Below are positions 23,959-32,775 of a stretch of DNA of 64,000 nucleotides, piece after piece; within the stretch, counting starts at the first letter, position 1, and every line of letters begins with the position of its first letter. This DNA comes from JACPFV01 sp038043245. GTDB taxonomy: Bacteria; Pseudomonadota; Gammaproteobacteria; Nevskiales; Nevskiaceae. The notes under the pieces are model-generated. The model did no database searches and was not told the DNA's origin. It saw only the letters and a program-made list of their open reading frames with translations. Position numbers and translations under genes: made by a program. Location: the NCBI GenBank assembly GCA_038043245.1, contig JBBTCH010000001.1, forward strand, positions 124,001-188,000, written 5' to 3'.

Positions 23959-24422
23959 GCGCGCAACCGCAGGAGATATGGAACCTGGCGCCGATGTCGG
24001 CCGAGCAGTTGCCTCAGATCCTGGAAATTGAGCGCCACGCTTACGAGTTCCCCTGGAGCGAGGGCATCTTCCGCGACTGCCTGCAGGTCGGCTACAGCAC
24101 CTGGGTGGTGAGCAATGCCACGGGTGACATCCTCGCCTATGCGGTGATGTCCATGGCCGCCGGCGAAGCACACATCCTCAATCTCTGCACGCGCCCGGAT
24201 CAGCAGAGGCACGGACTCGGCGGCTTCCTGCTGCAGCACCTCAAGCGCCTGGCGCGCAGTGCACGCATGGAACAGCTGCTGCTGGAGGTGCGTCCCTCGA
24301 ACACGGCGGGCATTGCGCTCTACCGCAACGCGGGATTCCATCAAGTCGGTCTGCGCAAGGCGTATTACCCGGCGCGTGACGGCCGCGAGGACGCGCTGCT
24401 GTTTAACTGCGATCTGAAGTGA
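23955..24422 (+). CDS. rimI: Ribosomal protein S18 N-alpha-acetyltransferase RimI
   Basis: A 155-residue GNAT enzyme. It shows E-I-E-R-H-A-Y-E-F-P-W-S near residue 24, the acetyl-CoA loop R-P-D-Q-Q-R-H-G-L-G near 80, and the closing L-Y-R-N-A-G-F-H-Q-V-G-L-R-K-A-Y-Y-P. It acetylates the N-terminus of ribosomal protein S18. GTG 23955 overlaps the glycosylase stop and its own stop overlaps the next GTG, so the three genes form a tight operon. Confidence 0.92.
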   Translation: MSAQPQEIWNLAPMSAEQLPQILEIERHAYEFPWSEGIFRDCLQVGYSTWVVSNATGDILAYAVMSMAAGEAHILNLCTRPDQQRHGLGGFLLQHLKRLARSARMEQLLLEVRPSNTAGIALYRNAGFHQVGLRKAYYPARDGREDALLFNCDLK

Positions 24423-25672
24423 CCGCGCGTCGGCGCTCGCAGATCGCGTGGGCCCTGTATGACTGGGGCAATTCCGCGTTCGCAACCACGGTTCTGGCCG
24501 GATTCTTCCCGATCTTCCTGGCCAAGTACTGGGCTGCGGGTCTGCCAGAAGGCGAGCGCACCTACTGGCTGGGCTGGGCCGGGTCGATTGCCAGCCTCTT
24601 TGTGATGCTGCTGGCGCCCTTGCTCGGCGGCATCGCCGACCGTCGTGGCCTGAAGAAACGTTTTTTGTTCTTCACCACCCTGCTCGGTGCCTGCACGACG
24701 GCGGCGTTGTTCTCGGTGCCACAACACGACTGGCAGTCCGCGCTGATCCTGTTCACGCTGGCCTCGGTCGGGTTTTCCGCCGGCATCTCGTTCTACGACT
24801 CGCTCATCGTCCACGTCGCCGATGCGGACGAGATGAACCGCGTGTCGGCGCTCGGTTACGGCCTCGGCTATCTCGGTGGCGGTGTGCTGTTCGCAGTCAA
24901 CGTGGCGATGGCGCTGAAACCGGGCGTCTTTGGCATCACCGATGCCGCGACCGCGACGCGCATCGCTTTCTTGAGCGCCGGATTCTGGTGGATGCTGTTC
25001 GCGTTGCCGCTGTTCTGGTTCGTGCCGGAAACACCCAGCACTCACGCGCAGGGCAACGACCTGCAGGCGCTGTGGCAGACGCTGAAGGCGCTGCGCGGAC
25101 AGAAAAACATCTGGCTGTTCCTGCTCGCCTACTGGCTCTACATCGACGGGGTCGACACCATCATCCGCATGGCGGTGGACTATGGCGTGAAACTCGGATT
25201 CTCCTCCTCGTCGCTGATCACGGCGTTGCTGCTGGTGCAGTTCATCGGATTCCCCGCAGCCATTGCATATGGCTGGCTGGGGCAGCGCATCGGCACGCAG
25301 CGCGCGATTCTCACGGCGATTGCCGCTTATGCCGCCGTCACCGCATGGGCCTACACCTTGCAGACCGAGGCGCAGTTCTACTGGATGGCGGCGGCGATCG
25401 CGCTGGTGCAGGGCGGCATTCAGGCGCTATCGCGCTCGTTCTACGCGCAGCTGATCCCGGCCGACGCCGCCGGGCAGTATTTCGGTTTCTACAACATGCT
25501 GGGAAAATTCGCCGCCGTGCTGGGGCCGCTGGCGGTCGGCTTCACTGCCGCCGCGTTCCCCGACAATCAGCGCCTGTCGATCCTCGCGCTGCTGCCGTTC
25601 TTCGTGGTCGGCGGATTCTTATTGACGCGTGTCAGCCCCGCGCCGAGAAATTCTCAGGCCGTCTCGGCGTGA
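24419..25672 (+). CDS. MFS transporter, UMF1 (Atg22-like) family
   Basis: A 417-residue protein with about 12 membrane spans. The N-terminal A-L-Y-D-W-G-N-S-A-F-A-T-T-V is the hallmark of the UMF1 group. The loop G-G-I-A-D-R-R-G-L-K-K-R after TM2 is the major facilitator motif A. Its substrate is unknown; eukaryotic Atg22 exports amino acids from the vacuole. The start is GTG 24419, overlapping the rimI stop. Its last 41 bases overlap the end of the convergent acyltransferase gene. Confidence 0.87.
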   Translation: MTARRRSQIAWALYDWGNSAFATTVLAGFFPIFLAKYWAAGLPEGERTYWLGWAGSIASLFVMLLAPLLGGIADRRGLKKRFLFFTTLLGACTTAALFSVPQHDWQSALILFTLASVGFSAGISFYDSLIVHVADADEMNRVSALGYGLGYLGGGVLFAVNVAMALKPGVFGITDAATATRIAFLSAGFWWMLFALPLFWFVPETPSTHAQGNDLQALWQTLKALRGQKNIWLFLLAYWLYIDGVDTIIRMAVDYGVKLGFSSSSLITALLLVQFIGFPAAIAYGWLGQRIGTQRAILTAIAAYAAVTAWAYTLQTEAQFYWMAAAIALVQGGIQALSRSFYAQLIPADAAGQYFGFYNMLGKFAAVLGPLAVGFTAAAFPDNQRLSILALLPFFVVGGFLLTRVSPAPRNSQAVSA

Positions 25673-26234
25673 TGGTGCGATAGAACGCCTGAATCTTTTC
25701 CAGATCGGCGGCGTAGTCGCCGGTGGGATTGAGCACCAGGCCGATGCCCGTGACCCTGCGCTGGTAATCCAGATAGGCGCAGACGATGGGTACCTGCGCT
25801 TCCAGCGCGATCAGGTAAAAGCCGCGTTTCCATTTCTGCACGCGCCCACGCGTGCCTTCGGGTGCGAGGCCGATCAGCAGTTGTGGGTGATCGTGGAACG
25901 CCTGCACGGTCTGCCCGACCAGGCCGCCCGCCGCGGTGCGGTTGATCGGGATGGCGCCGAGCGTGTTGAGCAGGCCGCGGAACGGCCAGCGGAACATGCT
26001 GTGTTTGACGAACAGGCCCAGCCTCAGGTTCAGCGCGACCATCGAGACGATGGCGTAGTAGCCGTCCCAGTTTGAGGTGTGCGGCGCCGCCAGCACGACC
26101 ATCTTCGGCTCGTCCGGCAGCTGCACTTCGAGACGCCAGCCAGCCCAGCGCAGCAGACGCCGGGCCAGCCACTGTGCAAAACGGAAATGAGTCCGGGGAA
26201 CGTGTTCGCCGATCTTGACGATATCGGCACTCAC
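25632..26234 (-). CDS. PlsC-like lysophospholipid acyltransferase
   Basis: A 200-residue protein of the glycerol-phosphate acyltransferase fold. The first block is a variant, A-P-H-T-S-N-W-D-G-Y-Y (H-x3-W-D type), near residue 50. The substrate block is A-P-E-G-T-R-G near residue 124, and a P-I-N-R-T block lies between them. It probably transfers an acyl group to a lysophospholipid or other lipid at the inner membrane. Its ATG overlaps the stop of the TgpA gene by four bases, so it is the last member of that operon. Confidence 0.82.
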   Translation of the reverse strand: MSADIVKIGEHVPRTHFRFAQWLARRLLRWAGWRLEVQLPDEPKMVVLAAPHTSNWDGYYAIVSMVALNLRLGLFVKHSMFRWPFRGLLNTLGAIPINRTAAGGLVGQTVQAFHDHPQLLIGLAPEGTRGRVQKWKRGFYLIALEAQVPIVCAYLDYQRRVTGIGLVLNPTGDYAADLEKIQAFYRTITPRRPENFSARG

Positions 26235-28219
26235 GAAATCTTCTTTTGCAGTTTCAGGGAATGGGCCTCACGAGACAGCGATTGTAGTGCCTGCGGATTA
26301 TCGGCGGCGATGTAGCGCGCCTGCAGATAGGCATCCGCGAGCGCGTGCAGGCTGCCTCGCAGGTCCGGCCGCAGCTGCGCGACCCGTTGGATGAAATCGC
26401 GCGGCCCCTCGGCAGGGGCGGTGGTATAACCGGCGCGGGCGAGTTTGCGCAGCGCCAACTGCCATTGCTTCAGCGCGGCGTCTTTGGGCGTGACCGGGCG
26501 TGAGCGTACGAGCATGGCCGCGCCCATAAGGCTCAGCGCCACGGTGATGAGCACAGTCAGCGCCAGCACCATCTGGCCCCAATCCACCAGGCCGAAGCGG
26601 CGCAGGAAATCGGACTGCAATTCCGGTCCGTAGGCCAGCACCCAGCGGTTCCAGCTCGCTTCAATCCAATCGGTGCGGGCTTCCCAGAGGGCGGCGATCT
26701 CGCTGCCTCTGGCCAGATAGCCGGGCAGTCCCTCGCTCAATGGAATCGCCGCCGCGATGTTTCGCTCGATGCGGATCGGCGCAACGGCGGCGGTCGGGTC
26801 GGCACGCGTCCAGCCGCGGCCCGGCAGCCAGAATTCACTCCAGGCGTGGGCGTCCGACTGGCTGACGATGAAGTAGTCGCCGAGTTCGTTGTAGTCACCG
26901 CCCTGATAGCCGGTGACGACACGTGCCGGGATGCCGGCGGCGCGCATCAGGAAGGTGAAGGTGCTGGAGTAGTGCTCACAGAAACCACGACGGGTGTTGA
27001 ACAGAAAGTCGTCAATCGCATTACGCGCGAGCTGGGGCGGCTGCAAGGTGTAATAAAAATCCTCGTTACGGAAACGCTGCAGGATCGCCTGCGCGATGGC
27101 GGCGCCATCGCCAGCGTACTGTTGGCGCAGTTGCTGCGCCCACGCCGCCGCCTGCGGATTCCCATCTGCGGGCAGGAGCGTGTTGAGCCTGAACAATTCC
27201 GGCGTCAAGGTCTCCTCGAGCCGGAAATCGGTCAGCGAGGTCAGGGAATAAAGCCAGCGTTCGCGCACCGGCTTGCGTGCGGTCAGCAGCAGATCCTGGT
27301 CCAGGTAGCTGCCATGGGGCAGGGTGGCGGGATCGGGGATGTCGAGCGAGAACATCCACAACTGGTCGTGTGGCTCCAGGGTGATTTCGTAACGTACCGG
27401 CCGGCCGTTGAGTGTGGCCTCGGCCGGCGGCACGCGCAGGACTTCGCGCGGCATATGCGTCCAGCGGCGGCCGTTGAAACGTTCGAATGAAGGGCCGCGC
27501 CAGTAGCGTTCACGGGCGGGCGGCGGCTCGCCTTCGAAGCGTACGCGGAACACCAGCTCATTGGATTGAATCAGGCCCGATATGTCGCCGGGCGCCATGC
27601 TGTCGGACAAGCCGGTGCGTGCCGCGCCACTGCTCGAAGGCAGGCCCCATAGAGGCCCGGGAATGCGCGGGAACAGCACGAACAGGATCAGCATCAGCGG
27701 CAGTGCCTGTGCCACCAGCAAAGTGCCCATGCGCAGCGAGACGCGCAGCGGCAGCGGCTGGCCGCCGTGATTCGATTCGACCATGACGGCAGTGATGGCC
27801 GCCGCACAGACCAGCAGGTACAGCACGGTCCACAGCTCCTGCGAGAACAGAAAATGCGTGAACAACATGAAATAGCTGAGGCTCACCACCACCATGACAT
27901 CGCGGCGCGAACGCATTTCGGTGAGCTTGAGCACCAGCATCAGGGCCAGCAGCGCGGTGCCGGCGGTCTGCCCGCTGGGACGGCCGAAGCTGGCGTAGAC
28001 GCCGCTGAAACAGAGCAGGGTCAATGCGGTCCGCAGCCAAGAATTGGGCAGCGGCCAGTTGCGCCGGGCGGCGGTGGCGCGCCAGAGAATCAGCGCGACG
28101 ATCAGCAAGGAAATCCACAAGGGCATGCGCAGCAGATGCGGCGCGACGACCAGCGCCAGCATGCCGAGCAGGCGCAGCAGTACGCTTTGCGCCAGATAGT
28201 TTTCTGCGGTCGTTTTCAT
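26231..28219 (-). CDS. tgpA: TgpA-type transglutaminase-like membrane protein
   Basis: A 662-residue protein. About five membrane helices lie in the first 170 residues (DUF3488), followed by a periplasmic transglutaminase-like domain and a final membrane helix with a DUF4129-like tail from about 550. The catalytic triad is visible as Cys in R-R-G-F-C-E-H-Y near residue 405, His in D-A-H-A-W-S-E-F near 445, and Asp in R-A-D-P-T near 460. TgpA is essential in Pseudomonas aeruginosa, but its target is unknown. The start overlaps the DUF58 gene stop by four bases. Confidence 0.9.
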   Translation of the reverse strand: MKTTAENYLAQSVLLRLLGMLALVVAPHLLRMPLWISLLIVALILWRATAARRNWPLPNSWLRTALTLLCFSGVYASFGRPSGQTAGTALLALMLVLKLTEMRSRRDVMVVVSLSYFMLFTHFLFSQELWTVLYLLVCAAAITAVMVESNHGGQPLPLRVSLRMGTLLVAQALPLMLILFVLFPRIPGPLWGLPSSSGAARTGLSDSMAPGDISGLIQSNELVFRVRFEGEPPPARERYWRGPSFERFNGRRWTHMPREVLRVPPAEATLNGRPVRYEITLEPHDQLWMFSLDIPDPATLPHGSYLDQDLLLTARKPVRERWLYSLTSLTDFRLEETLTPELFRLNTLLPADGNPQAAAWAQQLRQQYAGDGAAIAQAILQRFRNEDFYYTLQPPQLARNAIDDFLFNTRRGFCEHYSSTFTFLMRAAGIPARVVTGYQGGDYNELGDYFIVSQSDAHAWSEFWLPGRGWTRADPTAAVAPIRIERNIAAAIPLSEGLPGYLARGSEIAALWEARTDWIEASWNRWVLAYGPELQSDFLRRFGLVDWGQMVLALTVLITVALSLMGAAMLVRSRPVTPKDAALKQWQLALRKLARAGYTTAPAEGPRDFIQRVAQLRPDLRGSLHALADAYLQARYIAADNPQALQSLSREAHSLKLQKKIS

Positions 28220-29277
28220 GCCTGGAACAGCGCCAGGGTTTTCAAGCAGAGATTGCGATGGTCTTCGCCGCTGTTCGGCTCGATCGTCTGATCCGGCAGG
28301 CGCAGGCCGTAGTGCCGGTGCGTGCCGTCCGCCTCCAGCACCCAGCGTGTCAGTTGCGACAGGCGTGCCTCGGGCTCAAGGTCGGGCAGGTCATTCCAGT
28401 CCAGCCACAGTTCTTCGTCGATGGTCTCGAGGAACTGTTTGACCATCGGTGCGTGCAGCTTGGGCAGCGATTTCCAGTGGATCGAGCGCGGTGAATCGCC
28501 GCGCTGATAGCTGCGCAGACCGGCGAACTCGTCCAGCCCGGGTTGTTTGCCGCTGGTGTGCCCGTCGCCGCCATGCGCGCCTGGCGGCACGCGGCCGGGC
28601 GGTGCGGGTCGTGGATAGACCAGACACATCATCTCGAGCTCCGCCCAGGTCCAGGCGTGAAACAGACCGAGCGGGAAATCCGTGCCGACGCTGAAAACAC
28701 GCGCCGGCATCCAGCCACGTTCACGCGCCGGCAGGCTCAGCATCATGGGTGTGATGCTTTGTACCGGCACGTCGGCGGTGACCGGATGTTCGTCGTCCGC
28801 CGCGCGACGGCGCGTGCCTTGCAGCGGTTTGCCGTCCTTGTTCAAGGCCGTGTCGGCCACCGTGTAATGTGGCCAGGCCAATGACAGGCTGTAACGCGGC
28901 CGCGCCGACGGGTTCTCGATCCGGATCTGGAAGTGCGAGACTTCGCCGGCGAACACCGCCGCCGCCTTGCCGGCGTGCAGCTGCACGTTGACCAGATTGC
29001 TGTGCGTCTGGTGCATTGCCACCAGCCCCAGTCCGGCGAGCAGAAAGGTCAGGGCAAAACCCATGCTGTTGGAATAGTTCATCGCGCCCATCAGCATGAC
29101 GAGCGTCATGAAGCCGAAGCCATAGCCAAAACGCGTCGGCAGGATGTAGACGCGGTAGCGCGATACCGGAATCGGCCCTGGCTGGCGCTTCACCCGCGCC
29201 AGTACCCACGCGTCGATGCGTTCCTGCGCGAAACGCAACGGATGCAACAGGATTTTGGCGACGAGCCAGAGGCGCAT
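28216..29277 (-). CDS. DUF58 domain protein
   Basis: A 353-residue protein with two membrane helices near residues 50-90 and a soluble region ending in the DUF58 signature: F-A-G-L-R-S-Y-Q-R-G-D-S-P-R-S-I-H-W-K-S near residue 255. DUF58 proteins normally work with a MoxR ATPase and a transglutaminase such as TgpA, and here TgpA follows directly. The partner MoxR gene is upstream on the same strand but is separated by a gene on the other strand. Confidence 0.87.
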   Translation of the reverse strand: MRLWLVAKILLHPLRFAQERIDAWVLARVKRQPGPIPVSRYRVYILPTRFGYGFGFMTLVMLMGAMNYSNSMGFALTFLLAGLGLVAMHQTHSNLVNVQLHAGKAAAVFAGEVSHFQIRIENPSARPRYSLSLAWPHYTVADTALNKDGKPLQGTRRRAADDEHPVTADVPVQSITPMMLSLPARERGWMPARVFSVGTDFPLGLFHAWTWAELEMMCLVYPRPAPPGRVPPGAHGGDGHTSGKQPGLDEFAGLRSYQRGDSPRSIHWKSLPKLHAPMVKQFLETIDEELWLDWNDLPDLEPEARLSQLTRWVLEADGTHRHYGLRLPDQTIEPNSGEDHRNLCLKTLALFQA

Positions 29278-29322
29278 GGAGGTGCGGTTAGTATTCAGCG
29301 CTCACATCATCGCGCATTCGAC

Positions 29323-29712
29323 ATGAATACGGCACAGCTCAAGAAATTCTGCGGGCGATTCCCCGCGGCCCGCAAACGCCTGCATGAGCACCCGAGCAAT
29401 GTGCTGGTCTATTCGGTCGGCGGCAAGCACTTCGCCTATTTCAAAACCAGTGAGCCGGAGCGCTGGCGTTTCAGCCTCTGGGTCGGGCCGGAACAATTCG
29501 TCGCATTGACCGATGTGCCTGGAATCAAGCCCGCTCGCTACATGGGCCGCTATCACTGGATCACCATTGTCGATGTGCAGCTCATGCCCGCGCCTTTCCT
29601 GAAAGAGCTAGTCGCGGGGTCATATGACAAGGCACTGCGTTCGCTCAGCAGGGCAGGCCGAGCGGAAATCCTGCAGAACACGGCATCCGCTCAAAATATA
29701 AAACGGCCCTGA
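29323..29712 (+). CDS. YjbR/MmcQ family protein
   Basis: A 129-residue protein of the MmcQ/YjbR fold, opening with M-N-T-A-Q-L-K-K-F-C. It shows V-Y-S-V-G-G-K-H-F-A-Y-F near residue 30 and a middle G-R-Y-H-W-I-T-I near 76, then a helical end. The family has a CyaY-like fold and may bind DNA or nucleotides; its role is unknown. ATG 29323 was chosen over longer frame starts inside the DUF58 gene. It is inserted head-on into the MoxR/DUF58/TgpA set. Confidence 0.82.
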   Translation: MNTAQLKKFCGRFPAARKRLHEHPSNVLVYSVGGKHFAYFKTSEPERWRFSLWVGPEQFVALTDVPGIKPARYMGRYHWITIVDVQLMPAPFLKELVAGSYDKALRSLSRAGRAEILQNTASAQNIKRP

Positions 29713-29740
29713 ATGCCTTGAAGCGGGTGATCTCAGAGCG

Positions 29741-30652
29741 CTAGGGGATTGCCACTTTCGCGAGGATTTCTTCGGCAGTCGGCGCGCCGGCTTCGCGTTC
29801 CGAGGTAGCAAGCAACCGGTGGTTGACGGTGGCTGCGAACACCGCCTGCACATCTTCGGGAATCACGCCGCTGCGGCCTTCGAGCAGTGACCAGGCTTGC
29901 GCTGCGCGGCGGATCGATAATCCCGCGCGGGGCGACAACCCCATGCGCAGCCCTGGATGCTCGCGCGTGTGGCGCACCAGCGCGAGGATGTAGTCGACCA
30001 GTGCCGGACTGGTGCGCTGTGCGCGCACCTGGGTTTGCAGCATGGTCAGTTCCTGCGGCGATAGCGCGGGGGCAACGGTGGCCAGCAGGTCACGGCGGTC
30101 GCGCTCGGACAGCAGCAGACGCTCGGCTTCCAGCGGTGGATAGCCCAGTGACAGTCTCATGAGAAAACGATCGAGCTGAGATTCCGGCAACGGGAAGGTG
30201 CCGATCTGTGATGCCGGGTTCTGTGTGGCGATGACGAAGAACGGGTCGGGCAGGGGGCGAGTCTCGCCCTCGGCGGTGACCTGGCGTTCTTCCATCGCCT
30301 CCAACAGCGCCGACTGCGTTTTCGGGCTGGCGCGGTTGACCTCGTCGGCCAGCACCAGTTGCGCGAACACCGGACCGGGATGAAAGCGGAAGGCGCCGTT
30401 GGCCTGTTCGTAAATCGAAACGCCAAGGATGTCGGCGGGCAGCAGATCGCTGGTGAACTGGATGCGTTGGAACTTCAGCCCCAATACCTTTGCCAGCGCC
30501 AGCGCGAGGGTGGTTTTGCCAACACCGGGAATATCCTCGATCAGCAGATGGCCGCGCGCCAGCAGGCAGGCGAATGCCAGCCGCAGCTGCTGTGGTTTGC
30601 CGAGCACAATCTGTCCCAGGGCGCTGAGCACGCCATTCAAACGGTCTTGCAT
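29741..30652 (-). CDS. MoxR family AAA ATPase
   Basis: A 303-residue ATPase. Walker A is G-V-G-K-T near residue 43, Walker B is L-A-D-E-V-N-R-A near 101, and sensor 1 is A-T-Q-N-P near 143. MoxR ATPases act as chaperones that mature other proteins, often with DUF58 and TgpA partners, as here. ATG 30652 was chosen because GGGGG lies four bases before it and the family commonly begins near that point. In-frame starts at 30685 and 30706 are possible. It is divergent from the patatin gene. Confidence 0.9.
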   Translation of the reverse strand: MQDRLNGVLSALGQIVLGKPQQLRLAFACLLARGHLLIEDIPGVGKTTLALALAKVLGLKFQRIQFTSDLLPADILGVSIYEQANGAFRFHPGPVFAQLVLADEVNRASPKTQSALLEAMEERQVTAEGETRPLPDPFFVIATQNPASQIGTFPLPESQLDRFLMRLSLGYPPLEAERLLLSERDRRDLLATVAPALSPQELTMLQTQVRAQRTSPALVDYILALVRHTREHPGLRMGLSPRAGLSIRRAAQAWSLLEGRSGVIPEDVQAVFAATVNHRLLATSEREAGAPTAEEILAKVAIP

Positions 30653-30705
30653 GGAACCCCCGATTTGGACCGGTAGTTTACTCATGCCATAGGAGATTTT
30701 TCCCA

Positions 30706-32277
30706 TTGCCGAAATCGGCCTGTTCGCGCACCATGCAGGGCAACTATCCAGCCGCCGAGAATCTCTTGACCGACCGTATCGCCAGTGAAGCCCGCAGCGC
30801 CATGGAGCAGGCCATCAATTACCGCGAATGGGTGTCGGCAGCGGAAGAACTCGATCGCCGGCAGGGCTTGGATGACTGGAAAGATGATGAGGTCTCTGAG
30901 GATTACGACTGGCGACTGGTGCGCTCGCGCCTGCGCCAGATCCGTCAGTACCGCGCCGCCAGCGATGTGCCCAAGCTGGTCTACCACCTGCGTCAGGGTC
31001 TGCACTGGAATCTTGGCAACACCGGCAATCCGCAGCTCTACGCCCATGCGCGTTTCGGCACCAAGCGGCTGGTGCGCGACTACGTCACCGAGGTCAGCGA
31101 GGCGCTGAAGTTTCTCTGCACGCACGAGTCGCCGGAGTTCACCCGCGCGGCACGCCTGCGCTTTTTCCACGAAACCGCGCTGTCGTATGGCCGCTCGGCG
31201 CTGATGCTGTCTGGCGGCGCCACGCTGGGACTGTTTCACGTCGGTGTGGTCAAGGCGCTGTATCTCGAAAAGCTGCTGCCGATCGTCATGTCCGGCTCCA
31301 GCGCCGGCTCGGTGGTCACCGGCATCGTCGGTTCGCGTGCGCCACACGATGTCGAATCGCTGCTCGATCCGAACAACGCCTACTACCATTTCTGGCGCGT
31401 GCTGCCGTTCAAGGAGATGCTGAAGAAGCGCGCGGTGATGGACCAGAACCAGGTGCGCGTCGCGCTGTCGCACAACATGGCCGACCTCACTTTCGAGGAG
31501 GCGTACAAGCTCTCCGGCCGTATCGCCAACATCACGGTGTCGCCGGCCGGCAGCAACCAGCCGCCGCGCTTGCTCAACTACCTGACGTTCCCGTATCTGT
31601 ATCTGCGCGAGGCGGTGATGGCCTCCTGCGCGGTGCCGCTGCTGTTCCCGCCGGTGCAGCTGATGACGCGCGACGAGGACGGACAACGTTCGCCGTACAT
31701 GCCGCTGCTGCGCTGGAACGATGGGTCGCTGAAGTCGGATCTCCCGACCATCCGCTTGCGACGCCTGCACAACGTCAACCATTTCATCGTCAGCCAGACC
31801 AATCCGCATGTGATTCCGTTCGTGTCCAAGAAGGACCCGGCCGAAAAACAGGGCGTGATGAGCTCCGCGCGCGCCTACGCGGGTTCCACCCTGCGCGGCA
31901 ATGCCAAATCGCTGCTCGATCTGGCGCGCGGCGCGCTGCCGCTCGGCCCGTTCGGGCGGCCGCTCGAGACCGCGTCCTCGATCCTCGACCAGAACTATCG
32001 CGGCAACATCAATATCTTTCCGGACGTCAGCCTGTGGCGTTACATCAACGTCACCTCGAATCCGAACCTCGAAACCGTCAAGCGTTTCATGCTCGAGGGC
32101 GAGCGTGCCGCCTGGCCACGCATCGAGATGATCCGCAATCAGACCCTGATCAGCACCACGCTTGATGCCTGTGTGGACCGCCTCGAGCAGGAAGCGCGTG
32201 GTGTCGAGCAGGCCCTGTCCGAGCTGCCGCAGATGCCGAAGAAGCCCGGGCTGCGGGTGGTCAGGACGCGCGAATAA
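30706..32277 (+). CDS. Patatin-like lipase with DUF3336 domain
   Basis: A 523-residue protein. The N-terminal part (about residues 20-160) is a DUF3336-like helical domain. The patatin domain has the oxyanion loop S-G-G-A-T-L-G near residue 167, the nucleophile box G-S-S-A-G near 200, and a dyad Asp in N-D-G-S-L near 344. Relatives include yeast triacylglycerol lipases Tgl3-5 and bacterial homologues. It may mobilise stored lipid. TTG 30706 has AGGAG ten bases upstream; ATG 30733 is an alternative without a visible ribosome-binding site. Confidence 0.87.
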   Translation: MPKSACSRTMQGNYPAAENLLTDRIASEARSAMEQAINYREWVSAAEELDRRQGLDDWKDDEVSEDYDWRLVRSRLRQIRQYRAASDVPKLVYHLRQGLHWNLGNTGNPQLYAHARFGTKRLVRDYVTEVSEALKFLCTHESPEFTRAARLRFFHETALSYGRSALMLSGGATLGLFHVGVVKALYLEKLLPIVMSGSSAGSVVTGIVGSRAPHDVESLLDPNNAYYHFWRVLPFKEMLKKRAVMDQNQVRVALSHNMADLTFEEAYKLSGRIANITVSPAGSNQPPRLLNYLTFPYLYLREAVMASCAVPLLFPPVQLMTRDEDGQRSPYMPLLRWNDGSLKSDLPTIRLRRLHNVNHFIVSQTNPHVIPFVSKKDPAEKQGVMSSARAYAGSTLRGNAKSLLDLARGALPLGPFGRPLETASSILDQNYRGNINIFPDVSLWRYINVTSNPNLETVKRFMLEGERAAWPRIEMIRNQTLISTTLDACVDRLEQEARGVEQALSELPQMPKKPGLRVVRTRE

Positions 32278-32775
32278 TTTTTTGTCATTCCGAGCCGGAG
32301 ACGAGGAATCTGGCCTTTTGTTCCGCCTTGCGGCGGGCCCCTTTTTGCCATTGCCACAAAAAGGGGCGAAAAAAGTCTAGCGCCGGATGCGCCGACAGAA
32401 TCCTGCGTTCCTCGCCTCGCTCGCGGTATTCGCGCCGACGCGGCGTCCTGCCGCGCCGGCCCGCGGCTGACATCCCTGTCAGCCGCCGGGTCGTTCGTCT
32501 ACGGTACTCGGCGGCGCAAACGGCGCGAAAGTCAAAAGACACCGCAAAGCCACCGTTTTTGATTCTCCTGCGACTTCGCGCCGTCCGAGCATCACAGCAT
32601 TTAGGGCGGGGAATCGCCATGGATGGCGATTCAGCACCAGCGGGGCAGGACGCGCCGTTGGTGCGTCAAGCCATCAATGCGAGAAGCACAGGAATCCTTA
32701 CGGCGCGTGGAGTACAGACCTTTTGGTAACTTTTGGGGCGCCAAAAGTTACCCGCGCTTTAGCGCGGAACAGTCT
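32278..32775. repeat. Palindrome-rich non-coding stretch between the lipase and valS
   Basis: About 500 bases with no convincing gene. It starts with a GTCATTCCGAG repeat end (32284-32294). Perfect stems follow: GCCCCTTTTTG/CAAAAAGGGGC (32337-32347 and 32357-32367), GCGGCTGACA/TGTCAGCCGC (32463-32472 and 32477-32486), GTAACTTTTGG/CCAAAAGTTAC (32726-32736 and 32741-32751) and CCGCGC/GCGCGG (32752-32757 and 32762-32767). The last two lie just past the valS stop and may act as its terminator. The rest looks like accumulated dispersed repeats. Confidence 0.6.

Noticed and set aside
32278..32775. CRISPR array in the palindrome-rich gap
   Set aside because: The stems differ from one another and there is no regular repeat-spacer pattern or cas gene.
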